A DNA stretch of 51,514 nt from Azohydromonas aeria (GTDB lineage: Bacteria; Pseudomonadota; Gammaproteobacteria; Burkholderiales; Burkholderiaceae_C), in assembly GCF_009760915.1 (NCBI RefSeq), contig NZ_VIDQ01000056.1:1-51514 (forward strand), given 5' to 3'. The position numbers were made by a program, and so were the translations under genes. Below are positions 44,188 to 51,514 of the stretch, piece by piece. Each line of letters starts with the position of its first letter. The stretch's first letter is position 1. Below the pieces are notes generated by a model that saw nothing but the letters and a program-made list of their open reading frames with translations, made no database searches and was not told where the DNA came from.

Positions 44188-44461
44188 GGGGGCTTCCCTC
44201 TTTAGTGGGTTGTTGATGGGGCACCGGACAAAGGAAGCTGAAGCGTCCCGAGCACGCGCAGGAAAAGCAGGTTTTGTCCTGTGTATTTGAACGAGACTTG
44301 ACGTAACTTGTGTCCGGCACATACAAACTGGCAATATAGTTTTAGGAACTACAAGCCAAGCTGTCTCACCGGGCGCAGCACTTCTATATGCAGTCCCGTT
44401 ATCAAGTCGGCGCGCATCATGAAGTGTTGCGCGCAACAGGTCAACTTGCGATCCAGCCATC

Positions 44462-44668
44462 ATGAATCCCGACGACCCCTCCGCCGCAAAGGGACCGACG
44501 CGCCGGTCGCGCAAGCTACGCCAGGCGCGGGCCGCCGAAGGCCAGGCGGAACTTCGCGGCGTCTATGTGCCGTTGGCGCTGCATGCCGAAGCCAAGCAGG
44601 TCATCAAGGACTGGCTCCAGCGCCGCGGCGAGGAAGGCAGCGCGGCCCCGACGCTCCAAGGGTCCTGA
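44462..44668 (+). CDS. Small basic protein, possible DNA binding
   Basis: 68 residues: MNPDDPSAAKGPTRRSRKLR then GQAELRGVYVPLALHAEAKQ and VIKDWLQRR. One strand followed by two helices after a basic arm recalls ribbon-helix-helix-type small plasmid regulators, but the match is loose. It is divergent from the 43567 gene, with 274 bp between starts. Confidence 0.5.
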   Translation: MNPDDPSAAKGPTRRSRKLRQARAAEGQAELRGVYVPLALHAEAKQVIKDWLQRRGEEGSAAPTLQGS

Positions 44669-44739
44669 GCGACCCCGATGACTTCCCGTTCGGGGCGCAG
44701 CATGAAGTCCGCGAGCGTGCGGACCAGCAGAGAACTTGC

Positions 44740-45090
44740 CTACGCAGGCCCTCGACCCGCCTTGGTCCGCAGCCGCGCCAGCAGTTCTGTCACGGAGGCA
44801 TTCGCGACCGCGCGTAGCTTGCACTCCTGCCAGTACGCCCCTTCCAGATCGCAGGCGCAGCGGGTGCCGTTGTTGCCGTGGGCGTCTTCGTAGAACACGG
44901 CAGGTCCACTCGCGCCGGCGCCGATGTAGACCGCATCGGTAGAGCAGCCCACATCTACCGCAATCACCTCCAGCACGGCGGCGTGCTCCGCGGTGAGTGC
45001 TTCGTCGATGGGGAAAAGCCGATCCACGGGAACACCTCTGCAGCTGCTTGCCGGCAACGCATCGCCTGGAGCAAGCTTTGTCGAACTCAT
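44740..45090 (-). CDS. Unknown small protein
   Basis: 116 residues, MSSTKLAPGDALPASSCRGV to TELLARLRTKAGRGPA. Central part: AVLEVIAVDVGCSTDAVYIG and then GNNGTRCACDLEGAYW with three cysteines. Its start overlaps the stop of the upstream HTH gene by ATGA, so the two are coupled. No family recognised. Confidence 0.6.
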   Translation of the reverse strand: MSSTKLAPGDALPASSCRGVPVDRLFPIDEALTAEHAAVLEVIAVDVGCSTDAVYIGAGASGPAVFYEDAHGNNGTRCACDLEGAYWQECKLRAVANASVTELLARLRTKAGRGPA

Positions 45091-45413
45091 CCCGGCAACG
45101 GCTGCTCGCTCGGCTGCTCTTGGTCAGCCGGCACGAGCTTCAGAGTGGGATGGCGCCTGGCGGCCAACAGCATCACCGTCCACCGTGCGTTCGTCATCTT
45201 GCGGTCGCCGCGCTCGATCTCGTTGATGGCCTGCGCATCGCTCAAGCCCACCAGGTCGGCCACCTGGCCCTGCGTCCAACCCATGGCCTGGCGCACTTCC
45301 TTCACTTCGTCGCCGGAGGGAGTCGGCAGCCTGGGGAAAATTTCCAGCGGCGGCGCCTTGCGCGAGGGGCGGGCTGCCCGCTGCGGGCTCGTCGGGGTCA
45401 TCAATATCTCCAT
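45087..45413 (-). CDS. XRE-type helix-turn-helix regulator
   Basis: 108 residues. The HTH is clear: DEVKEVRQAMGWTQGQVADL, VGLSDAQAINEIERGDRKM, NARWTVMLLAARRHPTLKLV. ATG 45413 has AGGA upstream; a GTG lies one codon earlier. The downstream gene (44740-45090) overlaps it by four bases, an arrangement often seen for antitoxin-like or plasmid control pairs, though no toxin family is visible. Confidence 0.78.
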   Translation of the reverse strand: MEILMTPTSPQRAARPSRKAPPLEIFPRLPTPSGDEVKEVRQAMGWTQGQVADLVGLSDAQAINEIERGDRKMTNARWTVMLLAARRHPTLKLVPADQEQPSEQPLPG

Positions 45414-45547
45414 CACGTCCTGCGCTCACTGTAGGTGATTTACCCATCGGGCCGCCGCTCGCGCGCCCGCCGCTTGACCATGGAGCTGATGCACGGGCCG
45501 TTGGCAAGCCGAGCCCCGCGCCTGCCAAGCCGCCCCGCTCTGCAAGA

Positions 45548-45940
45548 TCAGGCAGGAAGGCCCAGCGCCTCACGCCGGCCGGCTTCGTCAAGGACCGTGC
45601 CGATCAGGTCGTTGCTCGTGTGCGCCTCAACCGGGGTGTCGATGCTCCACGCGAGCCCGTACTTGCGCACCAGCACCCGGAACGCCTCTTGTGCCTGGTC
45701 GCGCGTCATCGGCGGCGCCCAATCCAGCGCGAGCAGCGCCAGCACCTCGGCCACATGGCCCCCCTGCACCTGGCGAAGGCCGCAGCGGTCCGCCACGCCC
45801 TGCCGGGGAGAGAACGTGACCGTGTGCCGCCGGCGCTGGCTCCCCGGCACCGGCTCTGTCGTCACCGTTCCGATGACGGCGCTGTTGGCTCGGACGTAGG
45901 TGGTGCCGCACGCGGACCACAGCGTAAAGGTGGTTTGCAT
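45548..45940 (-). CDS. Unknown plasmid protein
   Basis: 130 residues, MQTTFTLWSACGTTYVRANS, then HVAEVLALLALDWAPPMTRD, QAQEAFRVLVRKYGLAWSID. Soluble, mixed sheet/helix. It leads the minus-strand tail of the small-ORF cluster and begins 16 bp after the preceding gene ends. Confidence 0.6.
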   Translation of the reverse strand: MQTTFTLWSACGTTYVRANSAVIGTVTTEPVPGSQRRRHTVTFSPRQGVADRCGLRQVQGGHVAEVLALLALDWAPPMTRDQAQEAFRVLVRKYGLAWSIDTPVEAHTSNDLIGTVLDEAGRREALGLPA

Positions 45941-45956
45941 GGGTGGTGCTCCCGGT

Positions 45957-46202
45957 TCAGGCGTTGCGGCTTGCCGCGGCCATGCGGCGCAGCTTCTCGG
46001 CGAGCTTGCTGCTGGCCTTCAGCCGGGCGCTGTGGTGACGCTGCAGCGCGGAGCCTTCACGGGCCTCGCGGCAGCACTCGACGTCGCGGCTGTCGCGCGT
46101 GTTCAAGGCATCGAGCAGGATCTGAAAGTCGGTGCCGGCGAGTTGCTCGCTGTCGATCAGGTCGTCGGCGTCCAGGGAAGGGGAGATAGCGATACCGGGC
46201 AT
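45957..46202 (-). CDS. Unknown small helical protein
   Basis: 81 residues from ATG 46202 (MPGIAISPSLDADDLIDSEQ to KLAEKLRRMAAASRNA). It is acidic at the N-terminus and basic at the C-terminus. GGAG occurs about 10 bases upstream. The longer in-frame extension to 46412 is arginine/proline-rich and not protein-like. Confidence 0.55.
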   Translation of the reverse strand: MPGIAISPSLDADDLIDSEQLAGTDFQILLDALNTRDSRDVECCREAREGSALQRHHSARLKASSKLAEKLRRMAAASRNA

Positions 46203-46245
46203 GGTGGTGTGTCTCCGGGGAACGGTGTTGCGAAGGGGCAGTGGT

Positions 46246-46456
46246 TCAGCGCGACGTGCAGGCGGCCTGCAACTGCGCCTGCAGCTCGGCGCTGCGGCGG
46301 CGCTCAGCCGCCAGCTCGATCCGCAGCGCCTCGGCTTCGGCCTCGGCCTGCAGCGCGCGCGCGTGCCAGGTGTGCAAGCCCTCCCGCCATCACTCCTGAC
46401 CGGCGGGAACAACGGTCACAGGGGGGGGCAAGCGGGGCAAGGGGGGCAGTGCTCAT
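46246..46456 (-). pseudogene. Small coiled-coil gene broken at a C8/G8 run
   Basis: ATG 46456 (GAGG upstream) begins MSTAPLAPLAPP and enters a run of eight C (G on the plus strand, 46431-46438). One frame later the reading VTVVPAGQE continues, then meets TGA, followed by WREGLHTWHARALQAEAEAE and ALRIELAAERRRSAELQAQL up to the stop at 46246-46248. The second half is plainly a coiled coil with good coding pattern and could start independently at TTG 46377 behind GGGAGG. The gene therefore appears broken, or the run length is mis-sequenced. Confidence 0.45.
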
Positions 46457-46464
46457 GGCGGGCC

Positions 46465-46677
46465 TCAAGCTGCCGCGCGCGCGGCGCCGGACAGCAGTTG
46501 CTCTGGGGTGAGCCGGCCGATGCGGTCGAGCTCGTTTCGCAGCGCGATCAACGCGGTGTCGCAGCCGGGCGAGAAGGGGCCGGCGGCGCCGGCGCGGCAG
46601 ACGGCATCGGCCGCGCGGGCACGTGCAGCCTGCGCCAGCAATGCGCGCTGCGCCTCTGCGGGGTTGGCGGCGCTCAC
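46465..46677 (-). CDS. Unknown small plasmid protein
   Basis: 70 residues from GTG 46677 (SAANPAEAQRALLAQAARAR to TPEQLLSGAARAAA), mostly helical. The start overlaps the stop of the upstream 44-aa ORF by GTGA. No family recognised. Confidence 0.5.
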   Translation of the reverse strand: MSAANPAEAQRALLAQAARARAADAVCRAGAAGPFSPGCDTALIALRNELDRIGRLTPEQLLSGAARAAA

Positions 46678-46808
46678 AGCCTAGCCTCGCTGCCGATGCC
46701 GACGGCTGGCCTGACCAGCTCGGCGGCGATGTGCTCGGCCTGCTGGCGCTGGGCGATGACCCGCTCAGCCCGCTCGCGCCAGCCGCCCGGGCGCGAAAAC
46801 TCATGCAT
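46674..46808 (-). CDS. Very small ORF, overlapping both neighbours
   Basis: 44 residues: MHEFSRPGGWRERAERVIAQ then RQQAEHIAAELVRPAVG. ATG 46808 lies inside the end of the upstream gene (stop at 46801) and its TGA overlaps the next GTG start. The amphipathic helix and the tight overlaps argue that it is translated. Confidence 0.45.
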   Translation of the reverse strand: MHEFSRPGGWRERAERVIAQRQQAEHIAAELVRPAVGIGSEARL

Positions 46809-47328
46809 CCCCGATGCCACCCGGCACGGCCGCCTGCTCCACCAGCGCCAGCAAGGCGGCGTTGTACGCCTGGAGTTCCTTCGAGCGCCCCTCGGCCGAG
46901 CGCAGCTTGTCTTCCGTGCGCAGCAGCGAGCGCGACACGTCGTGCAGTTCCCGCCGCAAGCCCTCCAGCATCGGGGCCTTGAACAGCTCCGCCGCGATCT
47001 CGGCCACGGTGAGCCCGGGCAGGGCCGCTGCGCTGGCGTCGCTGCCGATGGCCTGCCACCCCTCGCGCCCTTGCGCGCAAGCACGTGCACGCATCGCGAG
47101 CAGGCCCAGATCCATCCTGCGCAGGCCCTCGCTGGTGAGGTTGAGGACGCCCGGGCACCTGTCCAGCACGGCATGCCCGTAGCACTCGGCCATGCGGTAC
47201 TTCGAGCAGCTGCACCAGTCCGTACCGGGTGTGAAGGTGCCGAGCGCCTTGGCGATGTGCGGCGTGTCGATGCCGCGCACGGCGGCCATGAACTTGTCAA
47301 AGCCGGTCAGTACGGTGTCGGGGTTCAT
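46801..47328 (-). CDS. Unknown plasmid protein with cysteine cluster
   Basis: 175 residues. MNPDTVLTGFDKFMAAVRGI, then TDWCSCSKYRMAECYGHAVL and DRCPG give four cysteines in a short stretch, a possible metal site, and the C-terminal half is a coiled coil (RRELHDVSRSLLRTEDKLRS). ATGA overlap with the upstream gene. Function unknown. Confidence 0.6.
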   Translation of the reverse strand: MNPDTVLTGFDKFMAAVRGIDTPHIAKALGTFTPGTDWCSCSKYRMAECYGHAVLDRCPGVLNLTSEGLRRMDLGLLAMRARACAQGREGWQAIGSDASAAALPGLTVAEIAAELFKAPMLEGLRRELHDVSRSLLRTEDKLRSAEGRSKELQAYNAALLALVEQAAVPGGIGDA

Positions 47329-47696
47329 TGCTGGTCCTCGTGGGCAGGGATGACGGGCTGCGCCGGCGCGGCGCAGGCTGCAACGCGGTCAAGTTCGGGC
47401 GGATTGAGCAGCGCCAGCAGTTCGCGCGCTGCCTGGTGATGGGGCTGCGTGCCATCGCGCACCAGCGCCCGGGCGTCGTCGTTCGACAGCAGCGCCGGCA
47501 CTGCGAAGGGCAGCCCCCATGCGGCTTGCAGCCCGGCCGCGTCGGCTGCGCGCTGCACCTGCAGCGGCTCCTTCCCGGGGTCGTCACTCGGCGTGAGAAA
47601 CCAGCCCTCCATCAGCGCCGCGTCGTCGTGGTCCAGGTTGAACCAGCACTCGACCATGACGGCGTACACATCGGGCTTGTCGTTGCCTTCGCACAT
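47325..47696 (-). CDS. Unknown plasmid protein
   Basis: 123 residues from ATG 47696 with AAGGAG upstream: MCEGNDKPDVYAVMVECWFN, LDHDDAALMEGWFLTPSDDP, then a helical, proline-rich C-terminus. It heads an overlapping chain of small genes running to 46465. Function unknown. Confidence 0.6.
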   Translation of the reverse strand: MCEGNDKPDVYAVMVECWFNLDHDDAALMEGWFLTPSDDPGKEPLQVQRAADAAGLQAAWGLPFAVPALLSNDDARALVRDGTQPHHQAARELLALLNPPELDRVAACAAPAQPVIPAHEDQQ

Positions 47697-47753
47697 TTCG
47701 GGGCTCCTTGATCGGCCAGATGAGCGGGAGCCCTGGCCGGGCTCCCTGCCTTG

Positions 47754-48668
47754 TCAGGCGGCGACGGGCTCGGCGGCAGCCGGCACGTCCCCGGGGACCG
47801 GCTCGCCGGCCTTCAGGGCACGCATGCGCTCGGTGAGCAGCCACAGCGCGCGGTTAATCCCCACGTCACGGTCCATGCCCTGGACCGGGCGGGTCTGCAT
47901 GGGCTTGCCCTTGGCGTTGCGGCCCTGCTGCGCGCCCTTGATCGCGTTTTCCTGCAGCCGGTTGAACGTGCGCCACAGATCGTTGCCCCGGTCTTCCCAG
48001 CGGCGCGCCGTGTTGATCTGCGAAGCAGTCACGGGAGCAGGCGTTGCCGGGTCGTCGAACCGCACCGACAGGGCGGCCTCGGCCAGGATTTCCTGCTCCG
48101 TGTCGTCCAGGGTGATGAGGCGCATGTCGTCCACCTTCTCGATGACGCGGGTGAAGCCGTCGAGCACCTCGAAGGCGCCTTGCAACACGCGGTCGCGCAC
48201 GTCGCCCTTGTGCGGCACCCGCACGTCTCGCACGGCGCCGTCCTGCACAGTCATGCCGTTGGTGCAGATCAGGCGGTACATGCCTGAGAGCATCTGGTAC
48301 GCGCTCGTGCCGTCGTGCGAATTCAGCAGCAGCATTTCCGGCACCGAGTCGCCGATCTTGAGGGCCTTGAACTGGCCGTGGTCGAGCTGGCTGGTGTGGC
48401 GCAGCCGCAGCATGTGCTTCGTGTACGGGGTCTTGTCTTCCCGCAGGCAGCGCGACTGCATCGCCGAGTACGGCATGAACCCTTCCTTGCGTAGCGCGTC
48501 CAGCACCGCGATGGTAGGGATATAGGCGTAGCGCTCCGACCGGCTGGAATGCGCCGATTCGGCGAACAGAGAAGGAACGTGGTGCTGCAGTTCTTCCGTC
48601 GTCAGCGGGCGGTCGCGGCGGATGCTGTTCACATTGCGACCGAAGCGAGTAGCGAGCATGTGGTCCAT
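47754..48668 (-). CDS. DUF932 (phage/plasmid-like) protein
   Basis: 304 residues from ATG 48668 (GGAGTC 7 bases upstream). YAYIPTIAVLDALRKEGFMP, RHTSQLDHGQFKALKIGDSV, PEMLLLNSHDGTSAYQMLSG and MYRLICTNGMTVQDGAVRDV are the hallmark DUF932 blocks (fold distantly like the phage/plasmid TIGR03299 group). These proteins are common on plasmids and ICEs, with proposed but unproven roles in DNA maintenance. Divergent from parB across a palindrome-rich 206-bp gap, suggesting shared control. Confidence 0.85.
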   Translation of the reverse strand: MDHMLATRFGRNVNSIRRDRPLTTEELQHHVPSLFAESAHSSRSERYAYIPTIAVLDALRKEGFMPYSAMQSRCLREDKTPYTKHMLRLRHTSQLDHGQFKALKIGDSVPEMLLLNSHDGTSAYQMLSGMYRLICTNGMTVQDGAVRDVRVPHKGDVRDRVLQGAFEVLDGFTRVIEKVDDMRLITLDDTEQEILAEAALSVRFDDPATPAPVTASQINTARRWEDRGNDLWRTFNRLQENAIKGAQQGRNAKGKPMQTRPVQGMDRDVGINRALWLLTERMRALKAGEPVPGDVPAAAEPVAA

Positions 48669-48740
48669 CAGTGACTCCAGGGTTCGGGGCGCCGCTTTAT
48701 TGCATCGCCTTGAAGTCATTTTCGGTGTTTCACCCATATC

Positions 48741-48839
48741 AAGCAAGCACTACACATTCTCCATAATCGACACGCGGATTATTGGTGCGCTTGCTTGCAA
48801 TGAGTGTTTGGACTATTATTTGCCATCGCATGCAGCGAT
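48741..48839. promoter_or_regulatory. Divergent control region of DUF932 and parB with palindromes
   Basis: Three inverted repeats fall in one 100-bp stretch: AAGCAAGC (48741-48748) with GCTTGCTT (48789-48796), ATAATC (48763-48768) with GATTAT (48777-48782), and ATCGC (48825-48829) with GCGAT (48835-48839). They are candidate operators for autoregulation by the ParB protein or another plasmid repressor. Exact promoters are not assigned. Confidence 0.5.
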
Positions 48840-48874
48840 CACGGCGCCTCCCGCATGAGAGGCAGGAGCTACAG

Positions 48875-50809
48875 ATGAACTTGTCTGAACAATCGCAGAT
48901 CGTCGAAGCAGCCAAGCGGGTGCAAGGCCGGGAAATAACCGTGCCGCTGAAGCACCTTTTCCGTCACGCCCTCAACGTAAGACGCAAAGCCCCGGCACGC
49001 AGCGTCGAAGAACTGGCGGCGCTGATTTACTCCCAGGGCTTGCTGCAGAACGTAATCGTGCAAGCTGAGGTGTCAGGCAAGAAGGCACCCAAGCCCACGG
49101 GGCGCTACGGCGTCGTGGCTGGTGGCCGCCGCCTGGAAGCACTGAATTTTCTGTTCACACAGGGCAAGGTGACGGCTGATTTTCCGGTGCGCTGCCTGGA
49201 AGTTTCTCAAGACGATGCCGTTTCGGTATCCCTGGCTGAAAACTGCGGGCGCGAACCTCTCCACGGGGCAGACCAGCTTGATGCTTTCGCCGCCTTACTT
49301 GAATTGGGCAAGACAGTCGGGCAAATCGCCGACGCTTGGGGCATCAGCCCGCTTACTGTGGAGCGCCGGCTGAAGCTTGCCAAGATCAGCCCGAAGCTCA
49401 TGGCACTGTACCGGGACGACAAAATCGAACTGGAACAGTTGATGGCCTTGACCCTCACGGATTCGCACGAATTGCAGGAAACCCTCTGGGAGAACACCCC
49501 ATCCTGGGAGCGGTCTGCGTATAACTTGCGCCGCAAACTGACTGAGTGCGACGTGCCGTCAAATAATCCGCTGGTTCAGTTCGTAGGATTTGCCGCCTAC
49601 GAGGCGGCGGGTGGGAACGTGCGCCGCGATCTTTTCTCTGAAAATGAAAACGCGCCGGGGTTTATGACTGAACCGGCTCTGCTCCAAAAATTGGCGCTGG
49701 ATCGCCTGGAGCGCGGGGCTGAAGCCGTGCGGACGGAAGGCGGCTGGCAATGGGTGGAGGTTCGCACCAGCCTGAGCTACACCGACCGGCAGGCGTTCGC
49801 CCACTACCGCACGCTCGATGTAGCCCCGAGCGATGGGCAGCAAGAGCGCCTGGATGCTCTTGAGTCCCTGCTGTCGGAACTGGAGGCCAAGATTGACAAC
49901 CTGAACCCGGAGGATGACAGCGCAACCATTGACCTGCTGGAAGGGCAACAGCGGCAGGCAGAGGCAGAGCGTGAGGCGATTGAGCAGACCTTGCAGCAGA
50001 TCGACCCCCGCGACCTGCCGCTGGCCGGCGCGGTGGTGTACGTGGACCAGCGCGGCGAACTGGCCGTGCTGCGTGGGCTGGTGCGCGCGGAGGACCGTAA
50101 GGCACAGGTGGCGCAAGGCGACACGGCAGCAGCACCGGGCAGCGCAGGTACGGCAAAGGCCAAGGCACCCAAAGCTGACTACTCGGAAAAGCTGCTGCGC
50201 CAGTTGACCGCGCACCGCACGGCGGCGCTGCGCGCAACGCTCGCGGACAGCCCGGCTATTGCGCTGCGCGTGCTGGCCTACCAGCTTGCTGTGCAGACCG
50301 GCCTGTCGTCGCGCTGTGGCTCCGGTGATCGCCCGGTCGAGATTCGCGCCGACACCGCCGATGTGCGCAAGGAAGGCGCCGATCTGGCCGAGTGCAAGGC
50401 GCAGCAGGAAATGGAAGCTCATGCCGAGCGATGGGGCCAACTGCTGCCCGGCGACCAGCGCGCACTGTTGGCCTGGGTGCTCAAGGCCGACGACTCCCAG
50501 GTGCTGGACCTGCTGGCCGTCTGCACCGCGAGCACGCTCAACACGGTGCAGGGCCGCGAGGCGCCGCAGCCCATTGCGGACGCCATCGCCGCCGCCGTGG
50601 GCCTCGACATGTCGGATTTCTGGCAAGCCGATGCCCATTACCTGGGCGCCGTGCCCAAAGCCAAGATCATCGACGCGGTGCGCGAGGGCGCAGGCGCTGA
50701 AGCGGCGGCGGGCCTGGAAGGGCTGAAGAAGGGCGAGGCCGTCGCGCTGGCGCAGCAGCGGCTGCAGGGCACGCGGTGGTTGCCGCCCGTGCTGCAGGCC
50801 AAGGGCTGA
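48875..50809 (+). CDS. ParB/RepB/Spo0J-family partition protein, long form
   Basis: 644 residues from ATG 48875 (CAGGAGC upstream). The N-terminal ParB domain has ITVPLKHLFRHALNVRRKAP, LAALIYSQGLLQNVIVQAEV and YGVVAGGRRLEAL; a helix-turn-helix follows (LGKTVGQIADAWGISPLTVE, RRLKLAKISPKLMALYRDDK). A coiled coil (LESLLSELEAKIDNLNPEDD) and a helical C-terminus complete it; the length is about twice that of classical ParB. No ParA gene is present in the window, so the protein may work as a transcriptional or accessory factor. The long form accompanies DUF932 genes in mobile elements. Confidence 0.85.
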   Translation: MNLSEQSQIVEAAKRVQGREITVPLKHLFRHALNVRRKAPARSVEELAALIYSQGLLQNVIVQAEVSGKKAPKPTGRYGVVAGGRRLEALNFLFTQGKVTADFPVRCLEVSQDDAVSVSLAENCGREPLHGADQLDAFAALLELGKTVGQIADAWGISPLTVERRLKLAKISPKLMALYRDDKIELEQLMALTLTDSHELQETLWENTPSWERSAYNLRRKLTECDVPSNNPLVQFVGFAAYEAAGGNVRRDLFSENENAPGFMTEPALLQKLALDRLERGAEAVRTEGGWQWVEVRTSLSYTDRQAFAHYRTLDVAPSDGQQERLDALESLLSELEAKIDNLNPEDDSATIDLLEGQQRQAEAEREAIEQTLQQIDPRDLPLAGAVVYVDQRGELAVLRGLVRAEDRKAQVAQGDTAAAPGSAGTAKAKAPKADYSEKLLRQLTAHRTAALRATLADSPAIALRVLAYQLAVQTGLSSRCGSGDRPVEIRADTADVRKEGADLAECKAQQEMEAHAERWGQLLPGDQRALLAWVLKADDSQVLDLLAVCTASTLNTVQGREAPQPIADAIAAAVGLDMSDFWQADAHYLGAVPKAKIIDAVREGAGAEAAAGLEGLKKGEAVALAQQRLQGTRWLPPVLQAKG

Positions 50810-51024
50810 AGCTGCAACTGCCTCGTACCGGCCTCTGCTGCAAGGGCAGGGGCTGCGACACGGACCGCAGTGCTGTGCTGTTGGCGGCGTTGGATATCCC
50901 GTATCGCCGGTCGCCATGCGTTCAGCGCACCGCGAAAACCGTCGGATGCGAGAGCAGGAAGCTTCAGGTTGCTGAAAGGCCTGTGGTTATCCTGACCCAG
51001 TGCTCGCAAGGGAAAGGGAATCGA

Positions 51025-51198
51025 ATGGCAAGGCTGGTTGTCACCCTGCTGCTGCTGGCCTATGTCGGCGCCGGCATCGCCTCGGCTTACTTGCCGCCGC
51101 AGCAGATGCCGTGGCTGGTCGGGATGGCCAGCGCCGTCCTGGCAGCAGCCGCGGCCGTGGGCATCGGTGCCCAGCTTGGCAAGCAGGCCGGACGCTGA
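51025..51198 (+). CDS. Small membrane protein with two helices
   Basis: 57 residues: MARLVVTLLLLAYVGAGIAS and MPWLVGMASAVLAAAAAVGI are two membrane helices separated by a proline turn. GGAAAGGG lies upstream. It follows parB on the same strand. Function unknown. Confidence 0.55.
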   Translation: MARLVVTLLLLAYVGAGIASAYLPPQQMPWLVGMASAVLAAAAAVGIGAQLGKQAGR

Positions 51199-51288
51199 AG
51201 CCCGGTCTGCCGCACCGGGCGGGCGCCGTCGCACGCGAGCATCCGCTCCCCTGGCCTGGCGGCCTGATCGGAGACAATCAGCCGCTTT

Positions 51289-51387
51289 GTGCTCGACATT
51301 CAAACAGCCTTCGTGACGATGCTCGCTGGCGTGTTTGCCAGTGCCGTCGCGATGCCCATCCTGGTGGGCTGGCGCGGCAGCACGGCT
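51289..51387 (+). pseudogene. 5' fragment of a membrane-protein gene cut by IS66
   Basis: GTG 51289 begins a hydrophobic N-terminus (LDIQTAFVTMLAGVFASAVA then MPILVGWRG) that runs straight into the IS66 tip at 51388. Only about 33 native residues remain. The full protein would have at least one membrane helix. Family unknown. Confidence 0.45.
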
Positions 51388-51514
51388 GTAAGCGGCCGCT
51401 GCGCGGCGTCCTTGCCTAAACGCTCACGCCGTGCAAGGCCGAACGCAGCGGGCTGGCGGCGAAGTGCTGCTTCCACAGCCGTGGCGTGAGCTCGGCCACG
51501 CGTGCTGCCGGGTG
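51388..51514 (-). mobile_element. IS66-family element, tnpC-side end (partial)
   Basis: GTAAGCGGCCGCTGCGCGG starting at 51388 has the IS66 tip sequence. Reading from the right edge, the minus strand encodes a TnpC-like C-terminus that stops at 51416. The element continues beyond the right edge. Its orientation matches the tnpA-side end at the left edge. Confidence 0.55.
51416..51514 (-). CDS. tnpC: IS66-family transposase TnpC, C-terminal end
   Basis: The minus strand from the right edge reads HPAARVAELTPRLWKQHFAA followed by SPLRSALHGVSV and TAG at 51416-51418. An HPAARVxEL block followed by a tryptophan is typical of the extreme C-terminus of IS66 transposases. Only 32 residues are visible, so the call rests on that block and on the nearby IS66 tip. 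Confidence 0.45.
   Translation of the reverse strand, partial: HPAARVAELTPRLWKQHFAASPLRSALHGVSV

Noticed and set aside
48875..50809. Classical parAB locus
   Set aside because: No ParA ATPase gene or tandem parS array is visible beside the long ParB-like gene.

Overview
The window reads as most of a betaproteobacterial plasmid (probably Burkholderiales/Comamonadaceae, judged from very G+C-rich coding, the IS66/IS5/IS21/RIT insertion types and lysine/alanine-rich H1-like protein genes). A Rep_3-type initiator with an iteron field lies near the left end and a ParB-type gene with plasmid housekeeping ORFs lies near the right end. No conjugation genes were found. The two window edges carry opposite ends of an IS66 element in the same orientation, so the molecule may be circular and broken inside that IS.

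Layout. (1) 1-1.3 kb: an IS66 end cutting into an IS5-family transposase. (2) 1.5-4.5 kb: replication region, with repB, an H-NS-like dimerisation protein lacking the DNA-binding half, two very small ORFs, four 22-bp iterons and further scattered iteron-like sites. (3) 5.05-20.2 kb: a G+C-rich block with a double-AAA ATPase (frameshifted), a WYL regulator, two unknown proteins, a complete recC-recB-recD operon with ATGA overlaps, and an HNH endonuclease. (4) 20.4-23.3 kb: a more A+T-rich divergent module, with a glycine-zipper membrane protein plus coiled-coil partner facing a DUF1439/TULIP-like protein. (5) 23.4-30.35 kb: a second G+C-rich block with a NERD-nuclease helicase, an ADP-ribosylglycohydrolase (frameshifted), a MerR regulator, a VIT/VWA protein and a DUF445 membrane protein. 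(6) 30.5-36 kb: a more A+T-rich module with a YaaW/DUF3944 protein, a bacterial PH-domain protein and two dynamin-like GTPases. (7) 36-40.1 kb: gene remnants and an IS21 istA fragment split by a RIT element (three tyrosine recombinases, perfect 37-bp inverted repeats). (8) 40.1-48.7 kb: small, mostly unknown plasmid ORFs, many overlapping, plus gene debris and a DUF932 protein. (9) 48.9-51.4 kb: parB and small membrane proteins.

The cargo (5-36 kb) looks like a defence or stress island. It combines DNA-end processing nuclease/helicases (RecBCD, NERD helicase, HNH), two sensors/regulators (WYL, MerR), possible ADP-ribose chemistry, and a set of proteins that all plausibly touch membranes (dynamin pair, PH domain, TULIP-like, glycine-zipper, YaaW). 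The best candidate for an undescribed system is the dynamin/YaaW/PH module, possibly together with the TULIP/glycine-zipper module that has similar base composition on the other side of the second G+C-rich block.
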